NCBI RefSeq assembly: GCF_000150955.2
Contig: NC_011679.1
Coordinates: 372,001-436,000, forward strand
DNA from: Phaeodactylum tricornutum CCAP 1055/1
Lineage: Eukaryota > Bacillariophyta > Bacillariophyceae > Surirellales > Neidiaceae
Length of the DNA: 64,000 nucleotides
Direction: 5' to 3'
Within the stretch, counting starts at the first letter, position 1. Every line of letters starts with the position of its first letter. Both the position numbers and the translations under genes were made by a program. Under the pieces are notes generated by a model. The model worked only from the letters and a program-made list of their open reading frames with translations. It made no database searches and was not told where the DNA came from. Shown piece by piece: positions 46,826 through 56,434 of this stretch.

Positions 46826-49150
46826 ATGTTTCGAACAACCAAAAAACGGACCCGTCCCAATCGCATCCGGTTGACCGAAGAAGTGGACAACGAAGGAGAG
46901 GGCGGGGTGGATCTTTCGCTGACAGAGAATTCCGATTTGCCCTCGGACAATGTCGATCGCTCGCATTCCGCACGCCTTCATCGGACCAAAATGAATCGAA
47001 ACGTGATTCGATCGTTCCAGGACGATGAAATCATGGATTCAAATGTCACGACAGACAAAAAGACTAAGAAGAGACGAGGCCTAGGATTTGGTGGTGGTAG
47101 AAGTAGCACTACAAGTGTTGTTATCGCAAAGGACGGCGTTGACACAACGGAAGATCAAGATACCGCGTCTATGTATAATGCGGATATTTTGAATCAGCTC
47201 AAGTCCGAACAGCAGTCATACCAGCCAGCACATGAACCACCCGAGCAATCTCCTGAATTGTTTTCACCGAAAGTCCATGTCACGCAAAGCAGCAGCGTCT
47301 TTGACGAAAACTTTATACCCCTGCAGTCTACTGCTGATAGTGCGAACATGGCGTTTGCATCGGAGGAACCCATTGTCTTGTCGGGCGAAGCAGCTTTTCA
47401 ATTGGAAGAACCGGATGGAGCTGGCGCATTAGGCTGTGTCGACGGTGACGACGACGACAACAAGAAGCACGAGTTTAACCCGCAACTGCAGTCCTTACAC
47501 GATCAAGACGACGAAGACAACGCTGATTGGGAGGTACAGGTAGCTCGCCGTGCTGGCATCAGCACTAGGCAGAAGCAACCTTCTTACACGGTCCCGCGTA
47601 TGGGCAACCACGCCGATGATTTGGAGAAAACTACGGGGTCGCCAACATCCACGCTCTCTATGACTACCATACAAAAGCAAATCGCGGCTTCTTTGGAGCA
47701 GCTACGTGCACAACAGTCAGACTGGGAGCAAGCGCGCCAGAGACGACAGGTAGAATTAGAACAGACTTCCCAAGAACTCTCTCGACAACAGGGGGACTTG
47801 CAACATTCGGGAGAGGCCTTGGAGTACTATCAAGATTTGATGTGTCGTCTTGCTTCCTGGGTCGGTGCGATGCGCGCATTGCAAGGCAAGATTCGGCCGA
47901 TTCAGGAGCTTTTGCATGCTGTCGAAGCCGACGTGGCATCGCTGAGCTCTTGGAGACAATGGGAAGACGATGCAATTGCCATGTTGTCTCAGAACGACAA
48001 ACTAGATCGCGTTCTTGGACGTCAGCCGCCGCTAGCTATTTACGACAACGTCACCACAGTCGATGAGTTTGGTCGAGATGTTAAATCACAATACGCGTTG
48101 ACCAGGGAATCGCATGTTCGTCAGCGTCGGAATATTCGATTGCAGCGAGAAGCGCGCCAGGAAAGGTTGCGCGGGGACGAGTCCGATGCGTGCCTCAGCG
48201 ACGAGGAAAAGGAAAGTTTGCGTGAAAGGCGATTGGCGTTGCGGGAAGCCTTGCAAGTTGCAATAGATGAGATAGACGAATCGTACTCATCGTTGCAACC
48301 GCTTGTGGACATCTTTACGAAGTGGCGTGACTCGTACTCGGAGGATTACACGAAGTCGTACGCGTCGTTGTGCTTGGCAGATTTGGCGACGGTACTAGTA
48401 TCCGTCGAGCTCTGTTCCTTGAACGATCCCTGGGACGATTCGAACGGATACAATGAAGCTAAATGGATGACTGTCATCAATAAGGCAGTCAAATCAAGTT
48501 TGATGGCAAGATCGGACGTCGAGCGGATTGTTGAAAAGGCGGTACTCTCTAGTCATTCTGACTTGTTGGCGAAGTCTGGCTACAGTCTCTTATCCACAAC
48601 GAGGACCCAGTCGCTGACTGGATTCTACAAGCATTTGCGAAAATTGCTACCTGCTGAAAGTGGGCCACTTACTAAGTTTCGCGAGCAAGTCTCGGTCTAC
48701 GTACGAGATTGTCTGCAAGCCATGGCAATTCCTATTCTTCACAGAGATGCTTCATATCAGCAGTCTGACGACGACTCTGACTTACAAGAAGCGCTACAGT
48801 TTGCTGTTGTGGGGACGATGCATCGTCTCAAAAAGATCTTGGTAAACCTGCTGCGCTACTGGGCTCCGGTCATGTCGGACGATAATGATGGCTTCATTGA
48901 CTGTGTCTTGGACTTTGTGTCGAACAAATTTCTATTTTTGATATCATCGTTACAACATTTGGACCAGCCACGCTTTGCCGAAACACCACCTGAAGTATTC
49001 AACGATGTCGTACAACTATTGGAACAAACTGGATGGCTCGAGAGACCTGAATGGATGCTTCAAGCAGCACCCATACGGGGGGCGGCTACGGCGTTCAAAA
49101 GTCAAATCCGGCAGCAGCCTTGCGTTGAGAAAGTAGATGGAAAGGTGTAG
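46826..49150 (+). CDS. GCFC/PAXBP1-like splicing factor
   Basis: A single exon of 774 aa from ATG 46826. The start MFRTTKKRTRPNRIRLTEE matches the conserved beginning of GCFC2/PAXBP1 and plant ILP1. An acidic, disordered region follows, then a coiled coil at about residues 280-360 (LEQLRAQQSDWEQARQRRQV). The GCFC domain is in the second half, with YYQDLMCRLASWVGAMRALQ, then PLVDIFTKWRDSYSEDYTKS and YASLCLADLATVLVSVEL. This family takes part in spliceosome disassembly and intron lariat handling in the nucleus. The frame is open upstream to ATG 46565 (87 more residues), but that extension lacks family features. Confidence 0.82.
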   Translation: MFRTTKKRTRPNRIRLTEEVDNEGEGGVDLSLTENSDLPSDNVDRSHSARLHRTKMNRNVIRSFQDDEIMDSNVTTDKKTKKRRGLGFGGGRSSTTSVVIAKDGVDTTEDQDTASMYNADILNQLKSEQQSYQPAHEPPEQSPELFSPKVHVTQSSSVFDENFIPLQSTADSANMAFASEEPIVLSGEAAFQLEEPDGAGALGCVDGDDDDNKKHEFNPQLQSLHDQDDEDNADWEVQVARRAGISTRQKQPSYTVPRMGNHADDLEKTTGSPTSTLSMTTIQKQIAASLEQLRAQQSDWEQARQRRQVELEQTSQELSRQQGDLQHSGEALEYYQDLMCRLASWVGAMRALQGKIRPIQELLHAVEADVASLSSWRQWEDDAIAMLSQNDKLDRVLGRQPPLAIYDNVTTVDEFGRDVKSQYALTRESHVRQRRNIRLQREARQERLRGDESDACLSDEEKESLRERRLALREALQVAIDEIDESYSSLQPLVDIFTKWRDSYSEDYTKSYASLCLADLATVLVSVELCSLNDPWDDSNGYNEAKWMTVINKAVKSSLMARSDVERIVEKAVLSSHSDLLAKSGYSLLSTTRTQSLTGFYKHLRKLLPAESGPLTKFREQVSVYVRDCLQAMAIPILHRDASYQQSDDDSDLQEALQFAVVGTMHRLKKILVNLLRYWAPVMSDDNDGFIDCVLDFVSNKFLFLISSLQHLDQPRFAETPPEVFNDVVQLLEQTGWLERPEWMLQAAPIRGAATAFKSQIRQQPCVEKVDGKV

Positions 49151-49258
49151 CTTTTGTGTTAACATTATGCATCTTAGCGCTGGTGGATGCTGCCGACTGA
49201 TAAGCTCTTTGTGCATCTTAATGAAATTTTTGAACTGTCCCACCTCTCTTTTGAGGTA

Positions 49259-50287
49259 TCAAGACTTGACAGCTATTGCTTTGGCGACGTTGCTTTTCAC
49301 CAACCAATCTACGATTTGGTCCACAACTTCATACGCACCTGTTTCATTTAGATGAAGCCCATCAGTGAGTATCTTGTTGCCAACCATAGTAGAAAGTCGG
49401 TCCCAAGAAAAGAAAATGCCTAAATTGTGAAACAGCAAATTCATGATGATGGACAGCGGAAAAAACGCATCTACCGGAAGCCCGCCTTTGCGCTTCTTTT
49501 CCAAGATGGCTTCAAAGCACGAAAAGACTGGAATAACGGTGCAGCGCTCACCATAGTTAGCACCGACACGTTCAATGATTTGGTTCGCTTCTCGGATGAG
49601 ATCGTTGGATTTGGCTTTGAGATCTTCACCCATCGGAGGCAAGGTACAAAGAGCTATTTTGACATTTGGAGATGATTGATCGATAAAATGGAGAATTTCC
49701 GTAAGGTTACGCTCAAGCAAGGCCATCGTGGGAACTTGAGAGAGAGTGTTAATGCGCGAGATATCCTTCCCCCACGACTTCTTGTACATGGCACGAACAT
49801 CGTTGGTTCCAATCATTATCATCATATAGTCTGGGTAGACACCTAACGCGGCATTCATGCGTTCTTTCAATATCGTTTCACTAGTAATACCATTCTGTCC
49901 GCAGTTTACAACCCATACTGGATCAGCAAAGGTAGACCCGTACTTCGGTAGCTCCATACCAAGTTTAATGCACAGCTTCGAGGGGATCTCAGGTGTAATG
50001 GAGGCACTGCAATTGCCGTGAGTCAGCGAGTCGCCCAAACACGCAAGAACCGGACGACGACGTGGTTGTCGACGATGGAAAATAGCAAATTCACGAGGGC
50101 TGTTTGCCGGTGGAGCACTCACACGCTCCAGCGTGATGAAAGCAATGCCACTTGACATGGCTACAAGCAAGCCAACCAACCAGTTGTACGTAGGCATGGC
50201 AATGAGACCGACTGCGATGAGTACCATGGATATCTTGAGCGAGACATCGAAACCTCTTCTATCCTGGAGGCCGGACCGCGATACCAT
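49259..50287 (-). CDS. SGNH/GDSL hydrolase with N-terminal membrane anchor
   Basis: A single exon of 342 aa from ATG 50287. Two hydrophobic stretches near residues 18-50 (ISMVLIAVGLIAMPTYNWLV) give a membrane anchor. The catalytic blocks are clear: ACLGDSLTHG with the nucleophile Ser (block I), NCGQNGITSE with the oxyanion Gly (block II), MIGTNDVR with the Asn (block III), and DGLHLNETG with the Asp-x-x-His pair (block V). SGNH enzymes hydrolyse esters of lipids or acylated sugars; the substrate here is unknown. The gene is convergent with the PAXBP1-like gene. Upstream frame continues without an ATG. Confidence 0.87.
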   Translation of the reverse strand: MVSRSGLQDRRGFDVSLKISMVLIAVGLIAMPTYNWLVGLLVAMSSGIAFITLERVSAPPANSPREFAIFHRRQPRRRPVLACLGDSLTHGNCSASITPEIPSKLCIKLGMELPKYGSTFADPVWVVNCGQNGITSETILKERMNAALGVYPDYMMIMIGTNDVRAMYKKSWGKDISRINTLSQVPTMALLERNLTEILHFIDQSSPNVKIALCTLPPMGEDLKAKSNDLIREANQIIERVGANYGERCTVIPVFSCFEAILEKKRKGGLPVDAFFPLSIIMNLLFHNLGIFFSWDRLSTMVGNKILTDGLHLNETGAYEVVDQIVDWLVKSNVAKAIAVKS

Positions 50288-52097
50288 TTCCGATTTTACG
50301 AATACCGGGGGAGAAAAGTGTGTGATGGGGAGATTCGAGACGCGTACTTGCGACAAAAGTAGACGGCAAGTTCGTACGGGGCCAAGATGCAGAGGGTTCT
50401 TTTGAAGACATCAAGCGACAGCAAAATCTTTGCTTTAAGACAAACTGTGAGCACAGAGCAGGATTGCTCACCGTGAAGTACCGACCATCCCAAAATGCCT
50501 TGTGACTGACTTTCAGTTTACCAGTGGTACCACTTGGATATCGAAAAGGGTAGTTAGGTATCAGCACACGCACCTTTCTGAAACTGTAATGTTACTATGA
50601 TATTTGGTCTCACGTGCTTATACATTGATAAACATAGCATCCTACATTGTCAACAATTTTTATTTAGTTTTAGAAACAGCCTGATAAAAATGGATTAGAG
50701 GACTGTGACGTTTCAACGGAAGTCTGACGGGTCCGGTCGCCTATCGGCATTCAACGGCAGCCGCCTCATATTTTTTATTGTCTCCATCTTTTAGATTTAC
50801 GACAGCATGAAAAATCCTCTTTCGAATTAATCGTACACCTGAACCATGTCAAAAGGGACCGAAAGCTTACCCGATCTACAAGGCCTGCGACCATGGCAGC
50901 GAATAGTATTCTGGCCTTGCGAGTGCTCCTTTGAGTGTACAAATGCTGTCCTAAGAAGTGATTGCTTGGGTACTTTAAATGTACTACTCTGTTGCCCAGT
51001 AAGTATACGTTGTGGTCCCCATGATCTGGCAATTTTATCTGTGTGCTGCTCCTTACAAGTCTGCGAAATTTTTTAGTGCCGAACTCTGTTTGGATGGTGC
51101 CCATTGGCGACGGATCTTAATGCTGAACAGGAAGAGGAGCCGGATACTATCCCCTACACTCGAGTATTTGAAATGGAGCAAAAGAAAAGACGGATGATCA
51201 AAGCGCAAGTCACCTGAAATACCCTCCTGAGATTCTGCGTTTCTAAAGAGTAGCCTTGTGAAGACGAAAAGATGCCAGATGAACAGCAGTATCTCCGCTT
51301 TTGTACAACAATAGAACCATGAATCCGACTTCCTTTGAATGAGCAGGATGAACGAAATCAGAACTATGCTACACCTAATCATTCATGAAAATCATGAGGG
51401 CCAAACGAGGTACTGAAGGTACTTTGAAGAGTATGTGGGTCCATCTAGAGCCTGTTTATAAAAATTTCCATTCCCTGGGATTTAATGCAGACTCGCAATA
51501 TAGTTAGTCTAAATGATTGGTTGCAAGAACTTGTCCGTACCATTGTACTGATTTTTTCGCATAATATCATTGCGCTTGCTGTGGTGACATTCACGTTTTC
51601 ACGTGAATGAAAGACAATATTATGTCACTAACTGTAAACGCAATATCGAAATTGACGGGTTTTTTCCATTGTGACAGTGAGCATAACTTTGGGCGAGCTG
51701 TCCGATCGCAGATTTCCATGTCCTCGCCAAATGCGTTCTCGTGACATCGGTAGTTTAGAGGAAACGGCGATGTTCCTCTTTAAAATATGAACGTCCACCG
51801 GAGTTTCAGGCGATGCCAAAGAGATGCCCATGAGGAGCAAAACTGATCTCTATTCGTTCCTTTTATCTTTCGCTCTCTTTTTGAAATCAGGCAGTCGCGG
51901 ACTTGGAAAAGTGGTACGTCGACATTCAGACAAGCGTTTACATTAGCGAGGGGTCCGATAAACATTGGCTATCTTACTATATCACTTGGAGGCTGTCCGC
52001 AATGCAATTGAAAGTTTAAATAACGATTTCATGCTGTCTGAAAGGAACCCTTTTCACCCTATAAATTTCTAGGGTACAAGATTATCCGAAAGTTCTG
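50288..52097. other. Gene-poor 1.8 kb stretch with one TCACWGTCA site
   Basis: No ORF in this stretch has family features or a sensible start. TGACAGTGA lies at 51672-51680, with no close gene start downstream. The region begins the emptiest part of the window (50.3-54.5 kb). Confidence 0.4.
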
Positions 52098-52928
52098 ATG
52101 AGAGAATACCCAGTTTTGTGTACGGTTCGCCCGCCTCGGGAGATCTTTCTTTGCGAGCGAGATGACGAGGTAGATGAAAGTGTAACGATGTGCGATACTA
52201 AGTCGCCGACGCGAAGCAACTTCAAATATAGAAACAAAGGCATTCCGGAGCAAGTTGAGCCTTGCGGTTCACGCCCCCCGAAGCTACCACCAGCAATCTT
52301 TATCTTTGAGGGCTTCAGTCATAGCATGAAATCTGTCGAATCTCGTGATGCAGGACAAGCCATACCCCGTCCACATTTGGTGAAAATAGAAACGGTCGCA
52401 ACGGAATCAAACGATAATGTGGTCCGTTTTGTTCTGGTTGACAAATCTAGCGTTTGTGATGCGACTAAGAGGAAAAGGGAAAGCACTCTGGAAATCAAAG
52501 ACATCCCAGAGGAGGTCCGACCGTGGTTTGATCAATGTGGTATGCCAACAATATTCGACGCAAACCATGAGGATTGCGCGTATGTGTGAGGGGCTCCGTT
52601 CGATGAGGTTTTACTTTTAAATCAAAAATAATTCATGATGAAGTGGTTGATGATGCCACAAAAGGATGCTTGAAAACAGGTGATCATTCCAAGCATTGTT
52701 TGGAGTCGAAAATTGTGAGGCCGATAGCTGCTGGTGAACCAATCGAGATCCAATTTTTTTTTATAACTATACATTAGAAGCGGTTCAGTGCGACGAAATC
52801 GAGCATCTGGAATCAGTTCTTACTGAACATGGGGGAGATCATAATTTTATCGAAAAGTGCCACAACAATCAACTGCGGGTAGAATACGACGTCTACGGCC
52901 TCACAATCTTTCGTACGTGTATATAATA
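52098..52928 (+). pseudogene. Probable broken gene of unknown family
   Basis: An ORF from ATG 52098 runs 163 codons to a stop at 52589. Beyond it, in other frames, are further coding-like stretches reading, for example, GDHSKHCLESKIVRPIAAGE and a segment containing VQCDEIEHLESVLTEHGGDH, up to a stop near 52928. No intron with proper signals joins them. The middle piece with RPIAAGEPIEI is slightly reminiscent of the GE-motif end of SET domains, but this is weak. At least two breaks are needed to explain it. It may instead be a short intact gene of 163 aa followed by unrelated DNA. Confidence 0.4.
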
Positions 52929-53008
52929 AATTGAGGAGCCCTTACTGCGTATTCGTCCTATTCGACATTCTACTTTGAGCTCGTCCAATGTACCGTGTCG
53001 ATGCTGCT

Positions 53009-54052
53009 TCACCCAACGAGTAGCTCATCTTCACTTTCAAATTCTGTATGTATTGGAGGCTTCAGATGCTTTTTCCGAATGATATCACGAATGTCACTCA
53101 AGAAGTGGTAGATGTAAGATTGCTCTGCAATTTTGCAGCGTCCGTCGTTTCCAAGAGAGCCAGCTCCACAGGAAGCTTTGACAACAGGAAAGGACTGTAC
53201 ATTAATCCCGAACGACTCCTTCATAAAGAATGTTAGAGCCTTATAAAGGGGAGGGGAGACACCCGTCTCTGGACTGTTCCTTTCGATGGATTCGTAGAGC
53301 TGGAACAGAGCGATGGGTGGTATAGATATTGAGAGGGTTTCCAAAGCCTTAATATCTGGAGGAGTTGCAAATGTTAACGCCAACGGCTTTCTTGCACCAC
53401 TCAAGAGCTTGGTCGCAGAAGGATGATGTTTTTCGTATATTTGTCGCGTCCATGATGCCACCGCCATTACCATTTCCGCGGACGTTGGTTGCCAAGGCTT
53501 TCGGTCAATAGTACAATTTGAAAGACTTTCCATCCATCGAAATACAGCCTCGTATGTATTCGAGCCTCGGACCATACAGTAGCTAAAAGACGTCACGTAG
53601 CACGAAGCGGGTAGTCCATAGAGAAAAAGTACGTCTGAAGACCACTTCTCGTTAATTCGGACTTCAATATGCCAATGGGTCAGTTCATCCGCCTCTGGGC
53701 AAAGACTCGAACGAAGACTCCGTTTGAAGCCACCCCCATCTTTGGAAATGTTATCACAAGAAATTTTAAACTTTACTTGGTCCTGAAGATCTGCTGAAAA
53801 CCTCCTGATGATAACAAAAATGCTTTCCGGATCGCCCACTAGACGTTTGTGGGCTTCCGGGCTTTGTCGCAAAAACCGTGAAGCATCGATCTGATACGAT
53901 TCAATGGAAGAATGACTGAGCGGCAAGCGTAGGGATGAAAGCAAATGGACAAGCCAAGTATGGTTCGAAATAACTTGGTCCATCCCTTCGTTTGTTATAC
54001 ATGTATCTGCAGCGCCGATTTTTTGCGCAAGTGATTTCGAAGGCAATCTCAT
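53009..54052 (-). CDS. Unknown protein, unrecognised family
   Basis: A single exon of 347 aa from ATG 54052; in-frame ATGs at 54064 and 54085 would add a few residues. No domain was recognised. It is a mixed alpha/beta soluble protein without signal peptide or membrane segment, with segments such as RINEKWSSDVLFLYGLPA, KPLALTFATPPDIKAL and IPPIALFQLYESIERN, ending in an acidic ESEDELLVG. The late part, SISIPPIALFQLYESI, vaguely recalls kinetochore CENP-L/N proteins, but this is not enough for a call. It is divergent from the P4H-ankyrin gene. Confidence 0.65.
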   Translation of the reverse strand: MRLPSKSLAQKIGAADTCITNEGMDQVISNHTWLVHLLSSLRLPLSHSSIESYQIDASRFLRQSPEAHKRLVGDPESIFVIIRRFSADLQDQVKFKISCDNISKDGGGFKRSLRSSLCPEADELTHWHIEVRINEKWSSDVLFLYGLPASCYVTSFSYCMVRGSNTYEAVFRWMESLSNCTIDRKPWQPTSAEMVMAVASWTRQIYEKHHPSATKLLSGARKPLALTFATPPDIKALETLSISIPPIALFQLYESIERNSPETGVSPPLYKALTFFMKESFGINVQSFPVVKASCGAGSLGNDGRCKIAEQSYIYHFLSDIRDIIRKKHLKPPIHTEFESEDELLVG

Positions 54053-54523
54053 TGTCACATGCATAGTAACTGAAAGTATATACATATACGAGTTTTTGCA
54101 TTGGAATTTACAGTTATGTTGGTTGAGCAAAGAACTGTCTGTCGTTTCGACATAAATTGGTTAGATGCTTTGTTATTTGTAATATCCCCGAGAGACACTG
54201 CTTTTGAATATAAAACGATGATGTGTCCAGGGCTGTTACCCCGAAATTCATTACTTTGGAAGGTCATTTGTGGAAATAAAAAGACATTCTTCTTAGAAGA
54301 ACAACGAGTGTATTTATCAACTATTACTGTTTACATTAATCGTTTCATTGTTAGAAGGCATCTTGGGACGGAACGCGAAGGTCACAAATTGTGGCACGAA
54401 GCGAACACTTTGGCGCGATCGTTTGCACCCAATGCGAATAGTGCTCGATGAATCCTCTTGCCTGCGATATGAAATGCTTTGCATAATCTTATTTGGATAA
54501 ATCTGTAATTCCAAACAACCATT
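54053..54523. other. Divergent intergenic region, nothing specific seen
   Basis: This 471 bp AT-rich stretch lies between the starts of the unknown gene and the P4H-ankyrin gene. It should hold both promoters. Short ORFs show no features and there is no TCACWGTCA site. Confidence 0.4.
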
Positions 54524-55914
54524 ATGACAGCCATTCGATTGGCGGGGCCCACTCTCAGCTTAACCGCCTTTCTTGCTATATATGCTCGAGCGCAAGCCGA
54601 TTATGGTGTGGACTGCTCCTTCCCCATCCACAGCAAAGAGTTCACGTGCGGCAACCTTCTCGGCGACCGAAAGAAAGTTTATGAAGACTTCATGGATGGA
54701 TGCAGAAAGCGTTATGGTAGTAAGGCATCACGATGCGATTCCACCGAGGACGATCGTATCGAAATGAGTTTGCGGCAACCTCAATCGATGGTGGTAAGTC
54801 AACAAAATCGTGGTTCATGGAGCAATTTAACTCATGAAACAAACACTGATCCGAGTCTCACTTCAAATGTTTCACGTATGAAATCGAAAAGAACTATACT
54901 GAAACGGGCTTCAAAAAAGTACGCGCCCCAAAGAATGTGATGGATTTGCTCAATGCTCACTGGAAAAGGAATAAAGAAGGCCTCTTCGATCGTGAGGAGA
55001 TCTGGCCTGCCGGTAACGTGTACGTGAATCACTGGGCAAGTCCAACATACATGTCATCTGTGGAAGACACTAATACTCGTGGAGGTGGATATGCGTTAAA
55101 AAAAGCCGTTTGGGATGCGGTCAAACCTGTCATTGAATCGTGGACCGGCATGGAACAAAAACCAATCAGCATGTACGGTATCCGTGCATACACGGATGGT
55201 GCAATATTGAATCCTCACGTCGACCGACTGCCGTTGGTTAGCTCCTGCATCATTAATGTGGACCAGGACGTTGATGAAGATTGGCCTCTCGAAGTCTATG
55301 ACAGACATGACCGAGCCGTCAACGTTACCATGCAACCGGGTGACCTTGTCTTGTACGAGTCAGGATCTCTAATGCATGGACGCCCTTTTCCTTTGAAAGG
55401 TCGCTATTACGCGAACATTTTTATCCATTTCGAACCCACCGGACGCAAGTTAGGGGACACATCTCTAGCATATTTAGACGAACTCGATGACATCCTTCCT
55501 CCGTACCTACTTGCCAACTCTCCCGAAACCGACAACTGGTTGAGAAAGAATCCGCACGGGTGGAACAAGCCGTCGCCGTCTGCTCCAATTCAGCAAGTAA
55601 ATGCCCCGGAGGGACATCACGCTGCGGCCACTGGGGACATTACTAGATTGGCCAGACTTGCACAAACCAATCGCAAGGCATTGCACGCCAAGGATAAGAA
55701 TGGGTGGCAACCGCTGCACGAGGCTGTCCGGGCCGATAACAAGGAGGCTGTTGAGCTTTTGATCAGTTTTGGTGCCGACAAAAATGCCCGCGTGGGAAAG
55801 AATGGGGAAGGTGCTAGCGCTCTAAACCTGGCCTTGGACTATCTGAACGTTGGAGCACATACAACGAACTACCTGTTGAGTATCGACGCCCAGAACATTG
55901 AACCTGATCTCTAA
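54524..55914 (+). CDS. Prolyl 4-hydroxylase-like 2OG dioxygenase with C-terminal ankyrin repeats
   Basis: Two exons, 54524-54793 and 54892-55914, with a 98 bp intron (GTG|GTAAGT...AAAAG|AAC), 430 aa. A signal peptide (LTAFLAIYARAQA) sends it into the secretory pathway. The splice gives QPQSMVNYTETGFKKVRAP, after which comes the dioxygenase domain: AYTDGAILNPHVDRLP with the HxD iron ligands, then SLMHGRPFPLKGRYYANIF with the third His and the 2OG-binding basic residue. This fits the P4H type. The last 110 residues hold two to three ankyrin repeats (KDKNGWQPLHEAVRADNKEA), which are unusual on a secreted P4H. Target protein unknown. Confidence 0.86.
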
Positions 55915-56004
55915 AGGGGAGTAACACTTTTGCATAGCGGCTTCATAATATTCGAATAGAAAACACAACACAGCAGTACCCAGTTCCTTTCGCAGATCCA
56001 TTTA

Positions 56005-56328
56005 TTAAGAATTAAAAAAGGTCTTGTTGAGGAGCACATTCAGCTCTCCACTTTTGGCCAATGGTAGCAATCCTGGACCATCGTTGCAGCCTCCAATGTA
56101 CTGGCCACCGACAAAGATAGAAAAACAATAAGCTATTTTGCTCGAACCTTCGCGAGCTTTCACATTTGTACTGAAAACTGATCCCGGATTTGATGGATTG
56201 CAGACAATCTCTTGCTTTAAAAGTACCCTTCTGATTGTACGAGCGACGACTTCATTTAGGGAAAATATTACCAGGATTTTGTCATCGACACAGGAATTTG
56301 TCCTCCGCTTGGCTGAACAGGAATTTTC
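56005..56328 (-). pseudogene. Glutaredoxin-like gene remnant without a start
   Basis: A 107-codon open frame on the minus strand that begins just after an AG acceptor-like ATTAG and ends TAA at 56005-56007. It has no ATG. The last 40 residues read IFVGGQYIGGCNDGPGLLPL then AKSGELNVLLNK, the typical glutaredoxin end (GGxxIGGCxD, then a helix). The earlier KILVIFSLNEVVARTIRRVL sits where glutaredoxins have the CPYC active site, but no CxxC is present. Only about 100 bp separates it from the stop of the neighbouring large gene, so there is no room for a full upstream exon. It looks like a decayed or truncated monothiol glutaredoxin-like gene. An unrecognised short 5' exon remains possible. Confidence 0.55.
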
Positions 56329-56434
56329 CTAATTATTGAACTGCAAGTTGTTGCAATACCGAGGTCTTTTACATTAGAACATGTTGTTGTTCCGAATGTA
56401 ACATCCAAGGTGGGCTCTGATCCGTCAAGTCACG

